Positions 53,910 through 61,607 of a stretch of 64,000 bases of DNA are shown here, piece after piece (within the stretch, counting starts at the first letter, position 1; every line of letters begins with the position of its first letter). Under the pieces are notes generated by a model. That model was not told the DNA's origin, made no database searches, and worked only from the letters and a program-made list of their open reading frames with translations. This DNA comes from Nostoc commune NIES-4072 (GTDB taxonomy: Bacteria; Cyanobacteriota; Cyanobacteriia; Cyanobacteriales; Nostocaceae), in contig NZ_BDUD01000001.1 in the NCBI RefSeq assembly GCF_003113895.1, forward strand, positions 1,107,916-1,171,915. Reading direction: 5' to 3'. Made by a program: the position numbers and the translations under genes.

Positions 53910-54137
53910 CTAACTCAGAGCCTCGTCAGCATCGCCATGAAACTCAGCATCTTTGAAATCAGACTCAGTGGATTGCTGAGAACCTGAAAACATACCAAAA
54001 GACATAAGCTGACTATCTAAACTGACTGATTTAGAACTTAAAAAAGTTACAAAAACTTGGCTTTCGGTAATATTTTGTGGGACTTCAGCTAATTCGATTT
54101 TGCCGTTCCTGTATATTCCTTGAATTGTTTGTAACAT
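53910..54137 (-). CDS. Antitoxin of the PIN-domain pair (DUF104-like)
   Basis: 75 residues; the N-terminal MLQTIQGIYRNGKIELAEV matches the swapped-hairpin/DUF104-type antitoxins found beside PIN toxins in cyanobacteria. The C-terminal half is disordered and acidic (SESDFKDAEFHGDADEALS) and probably wraps the toxin. ATG at 54137. It is the first gene of the unit; autoregulation is likely by analogy, but no operator was defined. Confidence 0.82.
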   Translation of the reverse strand: MLQTIQGIYRNGKIELAEVPQNITESQVFVTFLSSKSVSLDSQLMSFGMFSGSQQSTESDFKDAEFHGDADEALS

Positions 54138-54295
54138 AATGGGTTGCGTTGAGTAACTTGAGCGATCGCTAATTAAATCACGGCACTAGAATATTTTAAC
54201 TAAAATTTGACAGACTCAAAACCTTCAGCGCGATAGCTATGCACAAAAAACCTATGCTGTATAGCATTCGCTATCATCTCAATTACAAGATTGCC

Positions 54296-54321
54296 ATGTC
54301 TACGACGGGCTACGCCTACGC
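54296..54321. repeat. Dispersed TCTACGACGGGCTACGC repeat
   Basis: Copy related to 16784-16812 and 52696-52724. Intergenic. Confidence 0.8.
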
Positions 54322-54426
54322 AGCATAAAGCATATAAAAAATCACAAAGTTGAAGAATACCTATATCAACGTGTGAATAATTTTAATCAGCGTCAATTTA
54401 ATTTCACTTTTCATAAAAGCAACGCA

Positions 54427-54468
54427 AGTACTTCAACACGATATTTGAGTACTTCAACACGATATTCA
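54427..54468. repeat. Two units of the 21-bp minisatellite
   Basis: Tandem copies of AGTACTTCAACACGATATT plus two bases, clearly related to the array at 29392-29640. On the minus strand they read Y-R-V-E-V-L-K, the same heptad as S-R-V-E-V-L-Q. Confidence 0.8.
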
Positions 54469-54482
54469 GCTATTCGGAAAAA

Positions 54483-54686
54483 ATGTTGATGAGTGTGGCG
54501 ACGCGCTATGGTAAGAACAGTTTGCAGTATATGCAGGCAGGGGGTAAACCACGCAAGAGTAGTAAGCGATCCGTGGGGAATACTGCATTGAAGACTGCGC
54601 CAACAACGACGATCGCAGCAGTGATGACACCGAATACAGATAAAGCGACGACAAATGGCAATGGCACAAAGGCATTGCTAAAGTAA
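54483..54686 (+). other. Doubtful small ORF, unknown
   Basis: 67 codons, Thr/Ala/Lys-rich (starting MLMSVATRYGKNSLQYMQAGG), with AAAA but no ribosome binding site upstream. It is higher in GC than its flanks, followed by a perfect hairpin at 54706-54740. It could be a small basic protein or a gene fragment; no family recognised. Confidence 0.25.
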
Positions 54687-54705
54687 TGGAAATTAGTTGA
54701 TCGGT

Positions 54706-54740
54706 GCGATCGCCCGGCTCTTTTCTAGCCGGGCGATCGC
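54706..54740. terminator. Perfect 14-bp hairpin with HIP1 arms
   Basis: Arms GCGATCGCCCGGCT and its exact complement around a 7-base loop. The stem is long and GC-rich but lacks a U-tract; it may be a terminator or a repeat. Confidence 0.65.
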
Positions 54741-54790
54741 TACAAACAATGCCATCTCTGCCATTACAAATAAAATGAGGGCGATACCTA

Positions 54791-54810
54791 CGGTGAGCTA
54801 CGCTAACGCA
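54791..54810. repeat. Dispersed CGGTGAGCTACGCTAACGC repeat
   Basis: Near-identical to the segment inside aroB at 24326-24350. Intergenic here. Confidence 0.75.
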
Positions 54811-54851
54811 TTCATAATTTGTAGTTTAGATCGCTCATTGAAAGTTTTTCT

Positions 54852-54992
54852 CTACCAAATTTCTACAGCAACGTAGATGTTTTTCTGGAACTCACGTATT
54901 ACCTTGCTATGCTCAATAATTATCTTTACCAGTTGTTGTTTCGATAACTGGTTCAAGCTTTCTCGGTCTAAAACAGTACGGCAGGTGTTGGT
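54852..54992 (-). pseudogene. Transposase N-terminal scrap (IS66-like?)
   Basis: One minus-strand frame reads RTVLDRESLNQLSKQQL, then VKIIIEHSKVIREFQ, and stops. The L-S-K-x-x-L-V-K-I-I-I-E-x-S-K-V-I pattern resembles the N-terminal helix of IS66-type and related transposases in cyanobacteria. No catalytic residues remain. The match is short, so the family assignment is tentative. Confidence 0.35.
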
Positions 54993-55058
54993 TCATATTT
55001 GTGATACTCCCCCTCAACTATCCCCTTTGTCAATATTCTGTTACCTTAATCCTTACTT

Positions 55059-55097
55059 AAAAACTGCTCTTGCTAAAAGTAGACAAGAGCAGTTTTT
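55059..55097. terminator. Bidirectional intrinsic terminator
   Basis: Perfect 14-bp arms AAAAACTGCTCTTG / CAAGAGCAGTTTTT around an 11-base loop, with A and T runs at the ends, placed about 25 bases after the stop of the minus-strand gene at 55123. Confidence 0.85.
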
Positions 55098-55122
55098 AAT
55101 AGCAAAGCCCAAAATTAAGAAT

Positions 55123-55446
55123 TTAGGCATCTTCAAGTTCAAATTGAGCCACCGTAACGGCGTTAAAAGCGAAAGCCAAAACTAATGGCATCGGCGACTG
55201 CAACCAAAAGGTACAGAGAACAGCTAAAATTGTGCCAATTACTGCGGACATCGACCACAATCGTTCTTCAAAAGTCAATCCCTTCTCGGCTTTAATCACC
55301 CTGAGAACATGAACTGGAATTGGTTCCGGCATTACCCCACCCGGAGGGAAAGCCCAGAAGTTGTTACGTCGCTCTACAAATAAATCTGTCCAGCCATTTT
55401 CTTGGCACCATGCTTCAATCCATTGAAGTGAGTAATGATTCATCAT
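55123..55446 (-). CDS. Conserved cyanobacterial membrane protein
   Basis: 107 residues (106 from the second ATG). A polar N-terminal domain (WIEAWCQENGWTDLFVERRNNFWAFPPGG, conserved-looking) precedes two hydrophobic helices (about 66-82 and 84-100). I recall similar short proteins as unknown-function members in many cyanobacteria. ATG at 55446 or 55443 (adjacent). A strong terminator follows. No operon partner. Confidence 0.7.
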   Translation of the reverse strand: MMNHYSLQWIEAWCQENGWTDLFVERRNNFWAFPPGGVMPEPIPVHVLRVIKAEKGLTFEERLWSMSAVIGTILAVLCTFWLQSPMPLVLAFAFNAVTVAQFELEDA

Positions 55447-55971
55447 CGGGTTTCGGAGTTCGGTTTGTCTAAGTTGTGTACTTGGTGAATGTAAACTCTT
55501 GGAGATTCCTGAAAAACTAACTAATCGCTATAAAATTAACGCTAATTATCCAACTTTTAAGCTTTGTCAAGCAGTTGAAACGCATATAATTACGCTCAAA
55601 CCTTGCTTTCATTAATTAAAAGACTAACAGTTGATGGGGGCTGTTGAATTTAAAAGACAATAAACTTTACTTTAAACATTGAAAATCACGAATTGTAAAT
55701 TAACCCATGAGTATTACTGCTTAAGAAAACTCTTTATATCCTGACATTCAAATCTAAAAATGAATAATTGTAAATAAGTCAACGAGCGTAGGTTCAGTTA
55801 AAGGGGAAATAAAATTGCGGCTAAGGTCATAAAGATAAATTTTTAATTAATTTTCTTTCTCAAGAAAGATGATTTAAATTTATATACCTCTCTGAGGGTA
55901 AATAGAATCAAACTGAAGCTAGGAGTAAAATATCTAAAGAAATAAAAACTTACTTAATTCAAATCAAATAT
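55447..55971. other. AT-rich intergenic region, nothing recognised
   Basis: About 525 bases with no coding frame, repeat or remnant recognised. They include the leader of the 50-codon gene that follows. Confidence 0.35.
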
Positions 55972-56124
55972 ATGTTGAGTATACTTTGGGGTATTGTTGT
56001 TGTACTGGTTGCTTTTTGGGCATTAGGACTGGCACTTCATATTGCCGGAAATTTAATTCATGCGGTGTTGCTTATAGCGATCGCTCTTGCTATCTATAAT
56101 TTTTTCAAAGCGCGTGATGTGTAA
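55972..56124 (+). CDS. lmo0937/DUF5670 family small membrane protein
   Basis: 50 residues: MLSILWGIVVVLVAFWALG, then a second helix (LIHAVLLIAIALAIYNFF), ending KARDV. This two-helix pattern with H and N/G between them is that of lmo0937-type (DUF5670) proteins, widespread and of unknown function, often stress-induced. ATG at 55972; no strong ribosome binding site. The gene stands alone. Confidence 0.82.
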   Translation: MLSILWGIVVVLVAFWALGLALHIAGNLIHAVLLIAIALAIYNFFKARDV

Positions 56125-56394
56125 ATATAGTAGTTCCCGATCTAGTAAGGTAGGTTTTAAAAGTTATTAACCTTGGAAAAAAAGATTTGAGTGTACCTAA
56201 GCTGCTAAGGAAACGCTATATTGCCGTCTAGCTAGTAAGGGTGAGAAGCAATGTCTACCACAGGCTACGCATCTACCCTTTTTGCGTTACAAAATATTAA
56301 GCTAGGGAAATACATGTTCACCAAGTCCAGTAGCGAGGCTGGAAGTCTCAATTAAGATGATCCAATCTTGCTAATATTCAAATGCGGTAATTAA

Positions 56395-56919
56395 ATGCAG
56401 CGATTAGACACCAAATTAACTCTCGATATGTTGTGGCGGCAAGGATTGGCGTTCCTTCTAGGAATTATTATATGGTGCGTGGCTGATCCCGCACAGGCAG
56501 TAGACTGGACTCATCCGCTTTCATTTAGCAATGCAGAGTTGTCAAGGCGTGATTTTTCTGGTGAAAGCTTGCAAGCTGCGGAGTTTTCTAACGCCAATAT
56601 GGAACTGGCTAACTTTTCTAACGCTGACTTGCGAGGAGCAGTCATGAGTGCTTCGGTGATGACAAATGCAAATCTCCACGGAGCAGATTTAACGAATGCA
56701 ATGGTTGATCAGGTAAACTTGACTAAGGCAGATTTGAGCGATGCAGTTTTCAAAGAAGCTCTTTTGCTCCGCGCCATATTTAATGATGTGAATATAGACG
56801 GTGCAGATTTTACAGATGCAATTTTGGATAGAGCGCAAATCAAAGAACTGTGCGGTAAAGCCAGTGGTGTGAATTCGAAAACAGGCGTGCAAACTCGTGA
56901 TTCTCTAGGATGTCAATGA
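56395..56919 (+). CDS. Exported pentapeptide-repeat protein
   Basis: 174 residues. A signal peptide or anchor (about 14-36, ending ADPAQAV) is followed by a right-handed beta-helix of A-(D/N)-L-x-x units (FSNANMELANFSNADLRGAV, LHGADLTNA, LTKADLSDA, IDGADFTDA). C-terminal Cys residues are present. It resembles thylakoid-lumen pentapeptide proteins (TL17-like). Its TGA overlaps the purK ATG (ATGA), so the two are translationally coupled, an arrangement that gives no obvious functional link. ATG at 56395. Confidence 0.88.
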   Translation: MQRLDTKLTLDMLWRQGLAFLLGIIIWCVADPAQAVDWTHPLSFSNAELSRRDFSGESLQAAEFSNANMELANFSNADLRGAVMSASVMTNANLHGADLTNAMVDQVNLTKADLSDAVFKEALLLRAIFNDVNIDGADFTDAILDRAQIKELCGKASGVNSKTGVQTRDSLGCQ

Positions 56920-58073
56920 AACGTGTTGGTGTAATTGGTGGCGGACAACTTGCCTGGATGATGGCGGATGCAGCACAAAAGCTAGGAGTAGAATTAGTAG
57001 TACAAACTCCTAGTGAAGATGACCCGGCCGTGTCAATTGCTAAAGAAACTGTTTTTGCCCCAGTTGATGATGCAACTGCTACGGAAATATTAGCTCAAAA
57101 ATGCGATGTTATCACCTTTGAAAACGAATTTGTTAACTTAGATGCTTTATCTGTTTTAGTACAACAAGGCATTTCTTTTCGTCCCAGGTTAGAAGCTTTA
57201 GCTCCTCTTTTAGATAAATATCATCAACGTTGCTATTTACGCGACTTGGGCTTACCTGTTCCCCAATTTTTAGCCCTTGACAAGGTAGAAAATCTTAAAT
57301 CACAAATAGAATATCTAGGTTTTCCAGTAGTTTTGAAATCCCGCCGTCACGGTTATGATGGTCAAGGTACTTTCATAATTCAGGATTTTGCTACTTTAGA
57401 GCAAAAGCTAAGTTATGAAACTACAACAACTTTAAATCAATCACTTTTCTTGTTAGAAGAATTTATCCCATTTGAAAGAGAACTAGCAATAATTGCAGCT
57501 CGTTCTGTAGAGGGAGAAATTGTAACTTATCCAGTGGTAGAAACCCAACAAGAACAACAAGTGTGTCGGCGGGTAATTGCACCAGCCAAGATTACGCCTA
57601 ATCAAGTAGCAGAAATCCAAGCGATCGCACATACTCTATTAAATAGCCTAGAAGTAGTGGGCATTTTTGGAATTGAGCTATTTCTAAGTACTAATGGCAA
57701 AATCTTGGTAAATGAAATTGCACCCCGCACCCACAATTCTGGGCATTTTTCTATTGACGCCTGTGAAACTTCGCAGTTTGAGCAGCACCTGAGAGCTGTT
57801 TGTGGTTTACCTTTAGGAAATCCAGCTTTGCAGTGCGCTGGCGCTGTAATGGTGAACCTACTGGGGTATGAAAATTCTCATAGCGACTACCAAAGCCAGC
57901 GTCAACAAATAGCAGAAATTCCCCAAGCGCACGTTCACTGGTATGGGAAGACAGAATCACGTCCTGGGCGGAAGTTGGGGCATGTTACCGTTTTGCTAGA
58001 TAATCAGAATCGAGAGCAAGCGATCGCCAACGACATCGCCCACAGCATAGAATCTATCTGGTATCCCAGGTAA
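56916..58073 (+). CDS. purK: 5-(carboxyamino)imidazole ribonucleotide synthase
   Basis: ATP-grasp enzyme that makes N5-CAIR in purine synthesis. Seen are RVGVIGGGQLAWMMADAA at the start, PVVLKSRRHGYDGQGT, LLEEFIPFERELAI, and INEIAPR-type VNEIAPRTHNSGHFSID. Length (385) is normal. Start is ATG at 56916 (MKRVGVIGG), overlapping the preceding stop by ATGA; ATG at 56910 is out-competed. The 6S RNA gene follows, as known for cyanobacteria, where ssaA lies downstream of purK. Confidence 0.95.
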   Translation: MKRVGVIGGGQLAWMMADAAQKLGVELVVQTPSEDDPAVSIAKETVFAPVDDATATEILAQKCDVITFENEFVNLDALSVLVQQGISFRPRLEALAPLLDKYHQRCYLRDLGLPVPQFLALDKVENLKSQIEYLGFPVVLKSRRHGYDGQGTFIIQDFATLEQKLSYETTTTLNQSLFLLEEFIPFERELAIIAARSVEGEIVTYPVVETQQEQQVCRRVIAPAKITPNQVAEIQAIAHTLLNSLEVVGIFGIELFLSTNGKILVNEIAPRTHNSGHFSIDACETSQFEQHLRAVCGLPLGNPALQCAGAVMVNLLGYENSHSDYQSQRQQIAEIPQAHVHWYGKTESRPGRKLGHVTVLLDNQNREQAIANDIAHSIESIWYPR

Positions 58074-58121
58074 ATTTTTCAGAAACTTTCGATGTTGAAC
58101 ACACAACATCTTTTTGAAAGC

Positions 58122-58127
58122 TATAAT
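58122..58127 (+). promoter_or_regulatory. Candidate -10 box of 6S RNA
   Basis: Perfect TATAAT six bases upstream of the predicted RNA 5' end. The best -35 (TTGAAC, 58095-58100) has a 21-base spacing, longer than ideal. Confidence 0.6.
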
Positions 58128-58131
58128 GGGT

Positions 58132-58319
58132 GAAGTTGCACTACGACGTTGGTGACTGCCATCAAGTTTTTTGATCTATGCCTTTAATGACAAGGGAGTC
58201 AACTGTTCTCGTGGCAGTAGACCGGGCATGTACCCGGAAACTTTAAACGAGGAATTTAGGTTCCCACCTGGATAAACCCAGGTCATAAACTTAGGTAAAA
58301 CGGCGTCGCGGTGAACTTA
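58132..58319 (+). ncRNA. ssaA: 6S RNA
   Basis: About 187 nt, the size of cyanobacterial 6S RNA, in its known location just after purK. The ends pair: AAGTT (58133-58137) with AACTT (58314-58318), followed by CAC / GTG and CGACG / CGTCG, giving the closing stem. The internal region has the GC-rich arms expected around a central open bubble that mimics promoter DNA and binds the RNA polymerase holoenzyme. A TATAAT lies just upstream. Exact ends are inferred from the stem, not mapped. Confidence 0.8.
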
Positions 58320-58415
58320 AAATTATTAGCTCCTAAAGTCAGTTAGAACTTAGCTATTACGCCGTAAGCCTCCCACTGTACTGGGTACTCCGAGTCAGTG
58401 GCGAGATATAAGGCG

Positions 58416-58488
58416 GTTAAAAATAACGCGACCTCCGACCAATTCAATCCGCAGGATTGACAGGAAGGGGGTCAGCGTTATTTTTAAC
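58416..58488 (-). terminator. Inverted repeat at the 3' end of the RHH gene
   Basis: Perfect 14-bp arms GTTAAAAATAACGC (58416-58429) / GCGTTATTTTTAAC (58475-58488) enclosing 45 bases that include an inner ATCC / GGAT stem. The arms cover the stop and the last codons of the RHH gene; on the minus strand a T-rich run falls in the distal arm. It may serve as terminator and RNA structure. Confidence 0.7.
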
Positions 58489-58623
58489 ACTCTCTGGATT
58501 TGGCAGTCTATCAACCCAGTCTTCTACTATTTGCGTGACTGTTTTATCTTTCATTACAGCATAAGAGCGAAGTTTGTTTAATCTGCGCTGAGACATTCTG
58601 ACATTTAATCTAGTAGTTTTCAT
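58444..58623 (-). CDS. Ribbon-helix-helix protein divergent from tnpB
   Basis: 59 codons, MKTTRLNVRMSQRRLNKLRS, then YAVMKDKTVTQIVEDWVDRL and a short Pro/Asn tail. The beta strand (R-L-N-V-R-M) and two helices match CopG/MetJ-type DNA-binding proteins. It is divergent from tnpB, with 62 bases between the starts, which fits a regulator or antitoxin-like partner of the element. ATG at 58623; no clear ribosome binding site. It was found by reading codons on the minus strand, being just under common length cut-offs. Confidence 0.75.
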   Translation of the reverse strand: MKTTRLNVRMSQRRLNKLRSYAVMKDKTVTQIVEDWVDRLPNPESVKNNADPLPVNPAD

Positions 58624-58685
58624 ATTTGTCTACCCGTTGTTGTCACTAATATGTGATCATAGTCGTAATCGTTGAGAGTGTACAA

Positions 58686-59933
58686 ATGAGGACAGCGTAC
58701 CAATACAAGCTACGACCAACAAAACAACAAGCCATTGAAATAGATAGATGGTTGTCTATGCTATGCGCTCAATATAATTACTTGTTGGTTGATAGATTTG
58801 ATTGGTACGAGCGCAATCGCTCACCGATTAACGCTTGCCCTCTTGTCTGCCATATACCAGAGTTGCGGGATAACCCAGACTATTACTCACAAAAGAAAAC
58901 GCTACCGCAGCTTAAAAAAACTCATCCTTGGTACGGTGAGATTTACTCGCAGGTGCTACAGGATATAGTTAAACGAGTTAAGGTGACGTTTGACCGTTTT
59001 TTCGCATGTGATAGCAATGGTAAACGAAGTGGACGACCTCGGTTTAAGTCACGCGACCGATACAGGACTTTTACTTATCCGCAAATGAAGGATGGGTGTC
59101 TGCAAGGCAATCTAATTACTTTGCCGATGTTCGGCATAGTTAAAGTCCTAAAGCATCGTCCTATTCCAGACGGATTTAAAATCAAGACTGCATCTGTTAC
59201 CAAAAAAGCTGATGGTTATTATTTAACTTTAAGCCTTGAAGATACGACAGTCCCAAGCATTAAGCCTGATTTCAATGCAGACTCGATTACAGGCATTGAC
59301 CTGGGCTTAAAAGAGTTTTTGACAACTTCCGATGGTGAGGTTGTTTCAATTCCTCAGCATTACCGTAAGGCGACTAAGCGATTGCGGGTCATTCAAAAAC
59401 GTATCTCACGCCGTAAAAAAGGAAGTAATCGACGCAAAAAAGCTATCAAGCAAGTCGCCAAGCAACACAAAAAAGTAGCTGATAAGCGCAAAGATTTTCA
59501 CTTTAAGACAGCGAACAACCTACTGAAAAAATATGATGTCGTAGTTCATGAAGATTTAAACATCAAAGGACTTTCTCGTTCGATACTAGCAAAATCTGTG
59601 CATGATGCTGGATGGTCAAGCTTCCTGTCAATTTTAACAACCAAAGCCGAAAATGCTGGGTTATCGGTAATTGCAGTGAATCCATCGGGTACGTCACAAG
59701 ACTGTTCTAGTTGTGGGGTGAAAGTTCCCAAAAAGTTGCATGAAAGATGGCATGACTGCCCTAATTGTGAATGTAGTCTTGACCGTGATCATAACGCAGC
59801 GCGAAACATAAAAAATAGAGCGGTAGGGCATTCCGTTCTTAAAGCCAAGAGTCTCCTAAGCAGTAGCCGGATTGTCTTGGAAGCCTACACTGTATGCGTT
59901 GGCGAAGCCTCTCGTAGAGAAGCATCAGTGTAG
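58686..59933 (+). CDS. tnpB: TnpB RNA-guided nuclease (OrfB)
   Basis: 415 residues. N-terminal helix-turn-helix-like region ([19 protein letters not shown]), then a RuvC nuclease with all three acidic residues: D in [10 protein letters not shown] in [11 protein letters not shown] and D in [11 protein letters not shown] zinc ribbon CSSCG ... CPNC lies between motifs II and III. ATG at 58686. TnpB proteins are ancestors of Cas12 and cut DNA using an RNA from the element's right end. The C-terminal 10-12 residues ([10 protein letters not shown]) are encoded by a dispersed repeat inside the right-end hairpin. Confidence 0.93.
   Translation: MRTAYQYKLRPTKQQAIEIDRWLSMLCAQYNYLLVDRFDWYERNRSPINACPLVCHIPELRDNPDYYSQKKTLPQLKKTHPWYGEIYSQVLQDIVKRVKVTFDRFFACDSNGKRSGRPRFKSRDRYRTFTYPQMKDGCLQGNLITLPMFGIVKVLKHRPIPDGFKIKTASVTKKADGYYLTLSLEDTTVPSIKPDFNADSITGIDLGLKEFLTTSDGEVVSIPQHYRKATKRLRVIQKRISRRKKGSNRRKKAIKQVAKQHKKVADKRKDFHFKTANNLLKKYDVVVHEDLNIKGLSRSILAKSVHDAGWSSFLSILTTKAENAGLSVIAVNPSGTSQDCSSCGVKVPKKLHERWHDCPNCECSLDRDHNAARNIKNRAVGHSVLKAKSLLSSSRIVLEAYTVCVGEASRREASV
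59896..59923. repeat. Dispersed 28-bp repeat within the tnpB right end
   Basis: GCGTTGGCGAAGCC followed by TCTCGTAGAGAAGC, near-identical to 49752-49779. It occupies most of the loop of the right-end hairpin (59893-59925), i.e. it enlarged a structure that may belong to the guide RNA. Confidence 0.8.
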
Positions 59934-59934
59934 G

Positions 59935-60247
59935 AGTATGTCACGAGCTTTAATTATTTGGCATTGCAGAACAGGGGGAGCAATTTGGAAGTTGCTAAAT
60001 CATCTCGCAAATATGCAACGCCAATTATTTAAATAAGTATTACTTATAGCAAAAATAAGAAAATCTAAACTAAAAACCTGAAACAACGCAATTCAGCATT
60101 TTGGCTATATTAATCAAAAAAAATTAATTTATAAATTACTAATATCTGGAGATAAAAACAAAATCTGTATAACTTGATTCTAAATTAGGTATCGTTCAGA
60201 GTTAAGATGACAAAATTATCTGAAATTGTGGTTAAAGCTACAGAAAA
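59935..60247. other. Intergenic region, nothing recognised
   Basis: About 310 AT-rich bases between the tnpB element and the M16 protease pair. They presumably hold the promoter of the pair. Confidence 0.4.
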
Positions 60248-61513
60248 TTGTCACAGCAACTAACTAATACAGTATTTCCAGCCTCAGTCTTCCGATTAGA
60301 CAGTGGTTTAACTTTTATTCATCAAGAGATTCCCACTACCCCTGTAGTTGTGGCGGATGTTTGGGTGCGTGCTGGAGCAAGCCTAGAGCCAGAACCGTGG
60401 TTTGGCATGGCGCACTTTTTAGAACACATGATTTTTAAAGGTACAGCGACGCTACCCCCTGGAATGTTCGATTCTAAAGTTGAAAATCGGGGAGGCGTGA
60501 GTAATGCGGCGACAAGCTATGATTATGCTCATTATTCTCTCACCACAGCTGCCCCTTATTTAAAAGATACTCTGCCCTACTTGGGAGAACTACTGCTCAA
60601 TGCGGCAATTCCAGAAGATGAATTTAGCCGCGAACGAGACGTGGTGCTAGAGGAAATTCGCTCTTGTCAGGACGATTCTGACTGGATAGGCTTTCAAGGG
60701 CTGATTCAAAGCATCTATCCGCATCACCCTTACGGACGTTCGGTATTGGGTACTGAGCAAGAACTGATGCAGCAATCGCCAGAAGCAATGCGCTGTTTTC
60801 ACCGCACTCACTATCAGCCGGAAAACATGACGGTGGTAATTGCAGGAGGTATAGCCCAGCAACCAGCTTGGGAAATGGTAAATAGTTCATTTGCTGATTT
60901 TGCCGAACGCTCTAATTGTCCGCAGTTTGAGAAAGTGACAAAGCCAGTAATAACCGGTATTCATCGTCAAGAACTGTATTTACCACGCATAGAACAAGCG
61001 CGATTATTGATGGCGTGGCTGGTTCCTGGAGTAGAAGAAATCCGCGCTGGCTTTGGTTTAGATTTGTTGTCAGTGTTATTGGCAGAAGGGCGGACTTCGC
61101 GTTTAGTGCGTGATTTACGAGAAGATTTGCAATTGGTACAGGGGATTTACAGTAGTTTTTCTCTACAACGGGAATCAAGTTTATTTACAATTACTGCCTG
61201 GTTGGAACCAGAAAACCTGGAGGAAGTTGAGTCCTTAATTTGCGCTCATTTGGATGATTTGCAGACTACAGGAATTAGCGAACAGGAACTTGGTCGTACA
61301 CGCAGACTGCTATGTAATGAGTATGCGTTTTCTACCGAAACGCCAAATCAGCTTACAGGGCTTTATGGATATTACAATACCATCGCCCACGCTGAATTAG
61401 CTGTGACATATCCCCAGCAGATTCAATCTTTTGATGCCAAAGAACTACAAAAATTAGCTAAACAATATCTCTCGCTGGAGAATTACGCGGTTACTGTACT
61501 TAAACCGTGTTAG
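60248..61513 (+). CDS. M16 family zinc protease (active subunit)
   Basis: 421 residues. Inverted zinc motif H-F-L-E-H (H56, E59, H60) in MAHFLEHMIFKG, with a downstream Glu in VLEEIRSCQDD as the third ligand. Two-domain pitrilysin-type fold with the C-terminal partner-like half (RLLMAWLVPGVEE). Start is TTG at 60248, the only usable start after an in-frame stop at 60233-60235. It pairs with the next gene as an active plus inactive set, as is usual for bacterial M16B proteins related to PqqL and mitochondrial processing peptidase. Confidence 0.9.
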   Translation: MSQQLTNTVFPASVFRLDSGLTFIHQEIPTTPVVVADVWVRAGASLEPEPWFGMAHFLEHMIFKGTATLPPGMFDSKVENRGGVSNAATSYDYAHYSLTTAAPYLKDTLPYLGELLLNAAIPEDEFSRERDVVLEEIRSCQDDSDWIGFQGLIQSIYPHHPYGRSVLGTEQELMQQSPEAMRCFHRTHYQPENMTVVIAGGIAQQPAWEMVNSSFADFAERSNCPQFEKVTKPVITGIHRQELYLPRIEQARLLMAWLVPGVEEIRAGFGLDLLSVLLAEGRTSRLVRDLREDLQLVQGIYSSFSLQRESSLFTITAWLEPENLEEVESLICAHLDDLQTTGISEQELGRTRRLLCNEYAFSTETPNQLTGLYGYYNTIAHAELAVTYPQQIQSFDAKELQKLAKQYLSLENYAVTVLKPC

Positions 61514-61607
61514 GCATTGGGCATTGGGCATTGGGCATGGGGCATGGGGCATTAGTTTTTGACAAAGGACAAAGGACAAATGACAAATAACAAAGGACAA
61601 AGGAAAA
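61511..61607. repeat. STRR cluster in M16 operon gap
   Basis: Heptamer arrays GGCATTG (x3), GGCATGG (x2), ACAAAGG and ACAAATG between the two protease genes. The distance of 94 bases and the strand suggest the genes are still one unit. Confidence 0.88.

Larger units (their letters stand above)
54138..54482. other. Intergenic region with repeats upstream of the TA pair
   Basis: Contains the repeat at 54296-54321, a stem GCGATAGC / GCTATC around 54230-54285, and two 21-bp units of the minisatellite family (54427-54468). No gene seen. Confidence 0.5.
58373..59934. mobile_element. IS200/IS605-type tnpB element (no tnpA)
   Basis: The element runs approximately from a left hairpin (CCACTG 58373-58378 / CAGTGG 58396-58401) to a right hairpin (CCTACACTG 59884-59892 / CAGTGTAGG 59926-59934) that overlaps the 3' end of tnpB. 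No tnpA is present, so movement would depend on a TnpA elsewhere. It holds a minus-strand RHH gene and plus-strand tnpB. The right loop contains a 28-bp dispersed repeat. Boundaries are inferred from hairpins; a target site could not be confirmed. Confidence 0.65.

Noticed and set aside
54877..55185. 102-codon plus-strand ORF
   Set aside because: Crosses a perfect bidirectional terminator and overlaps the end of the membrane-protein gene; non-coding composition.
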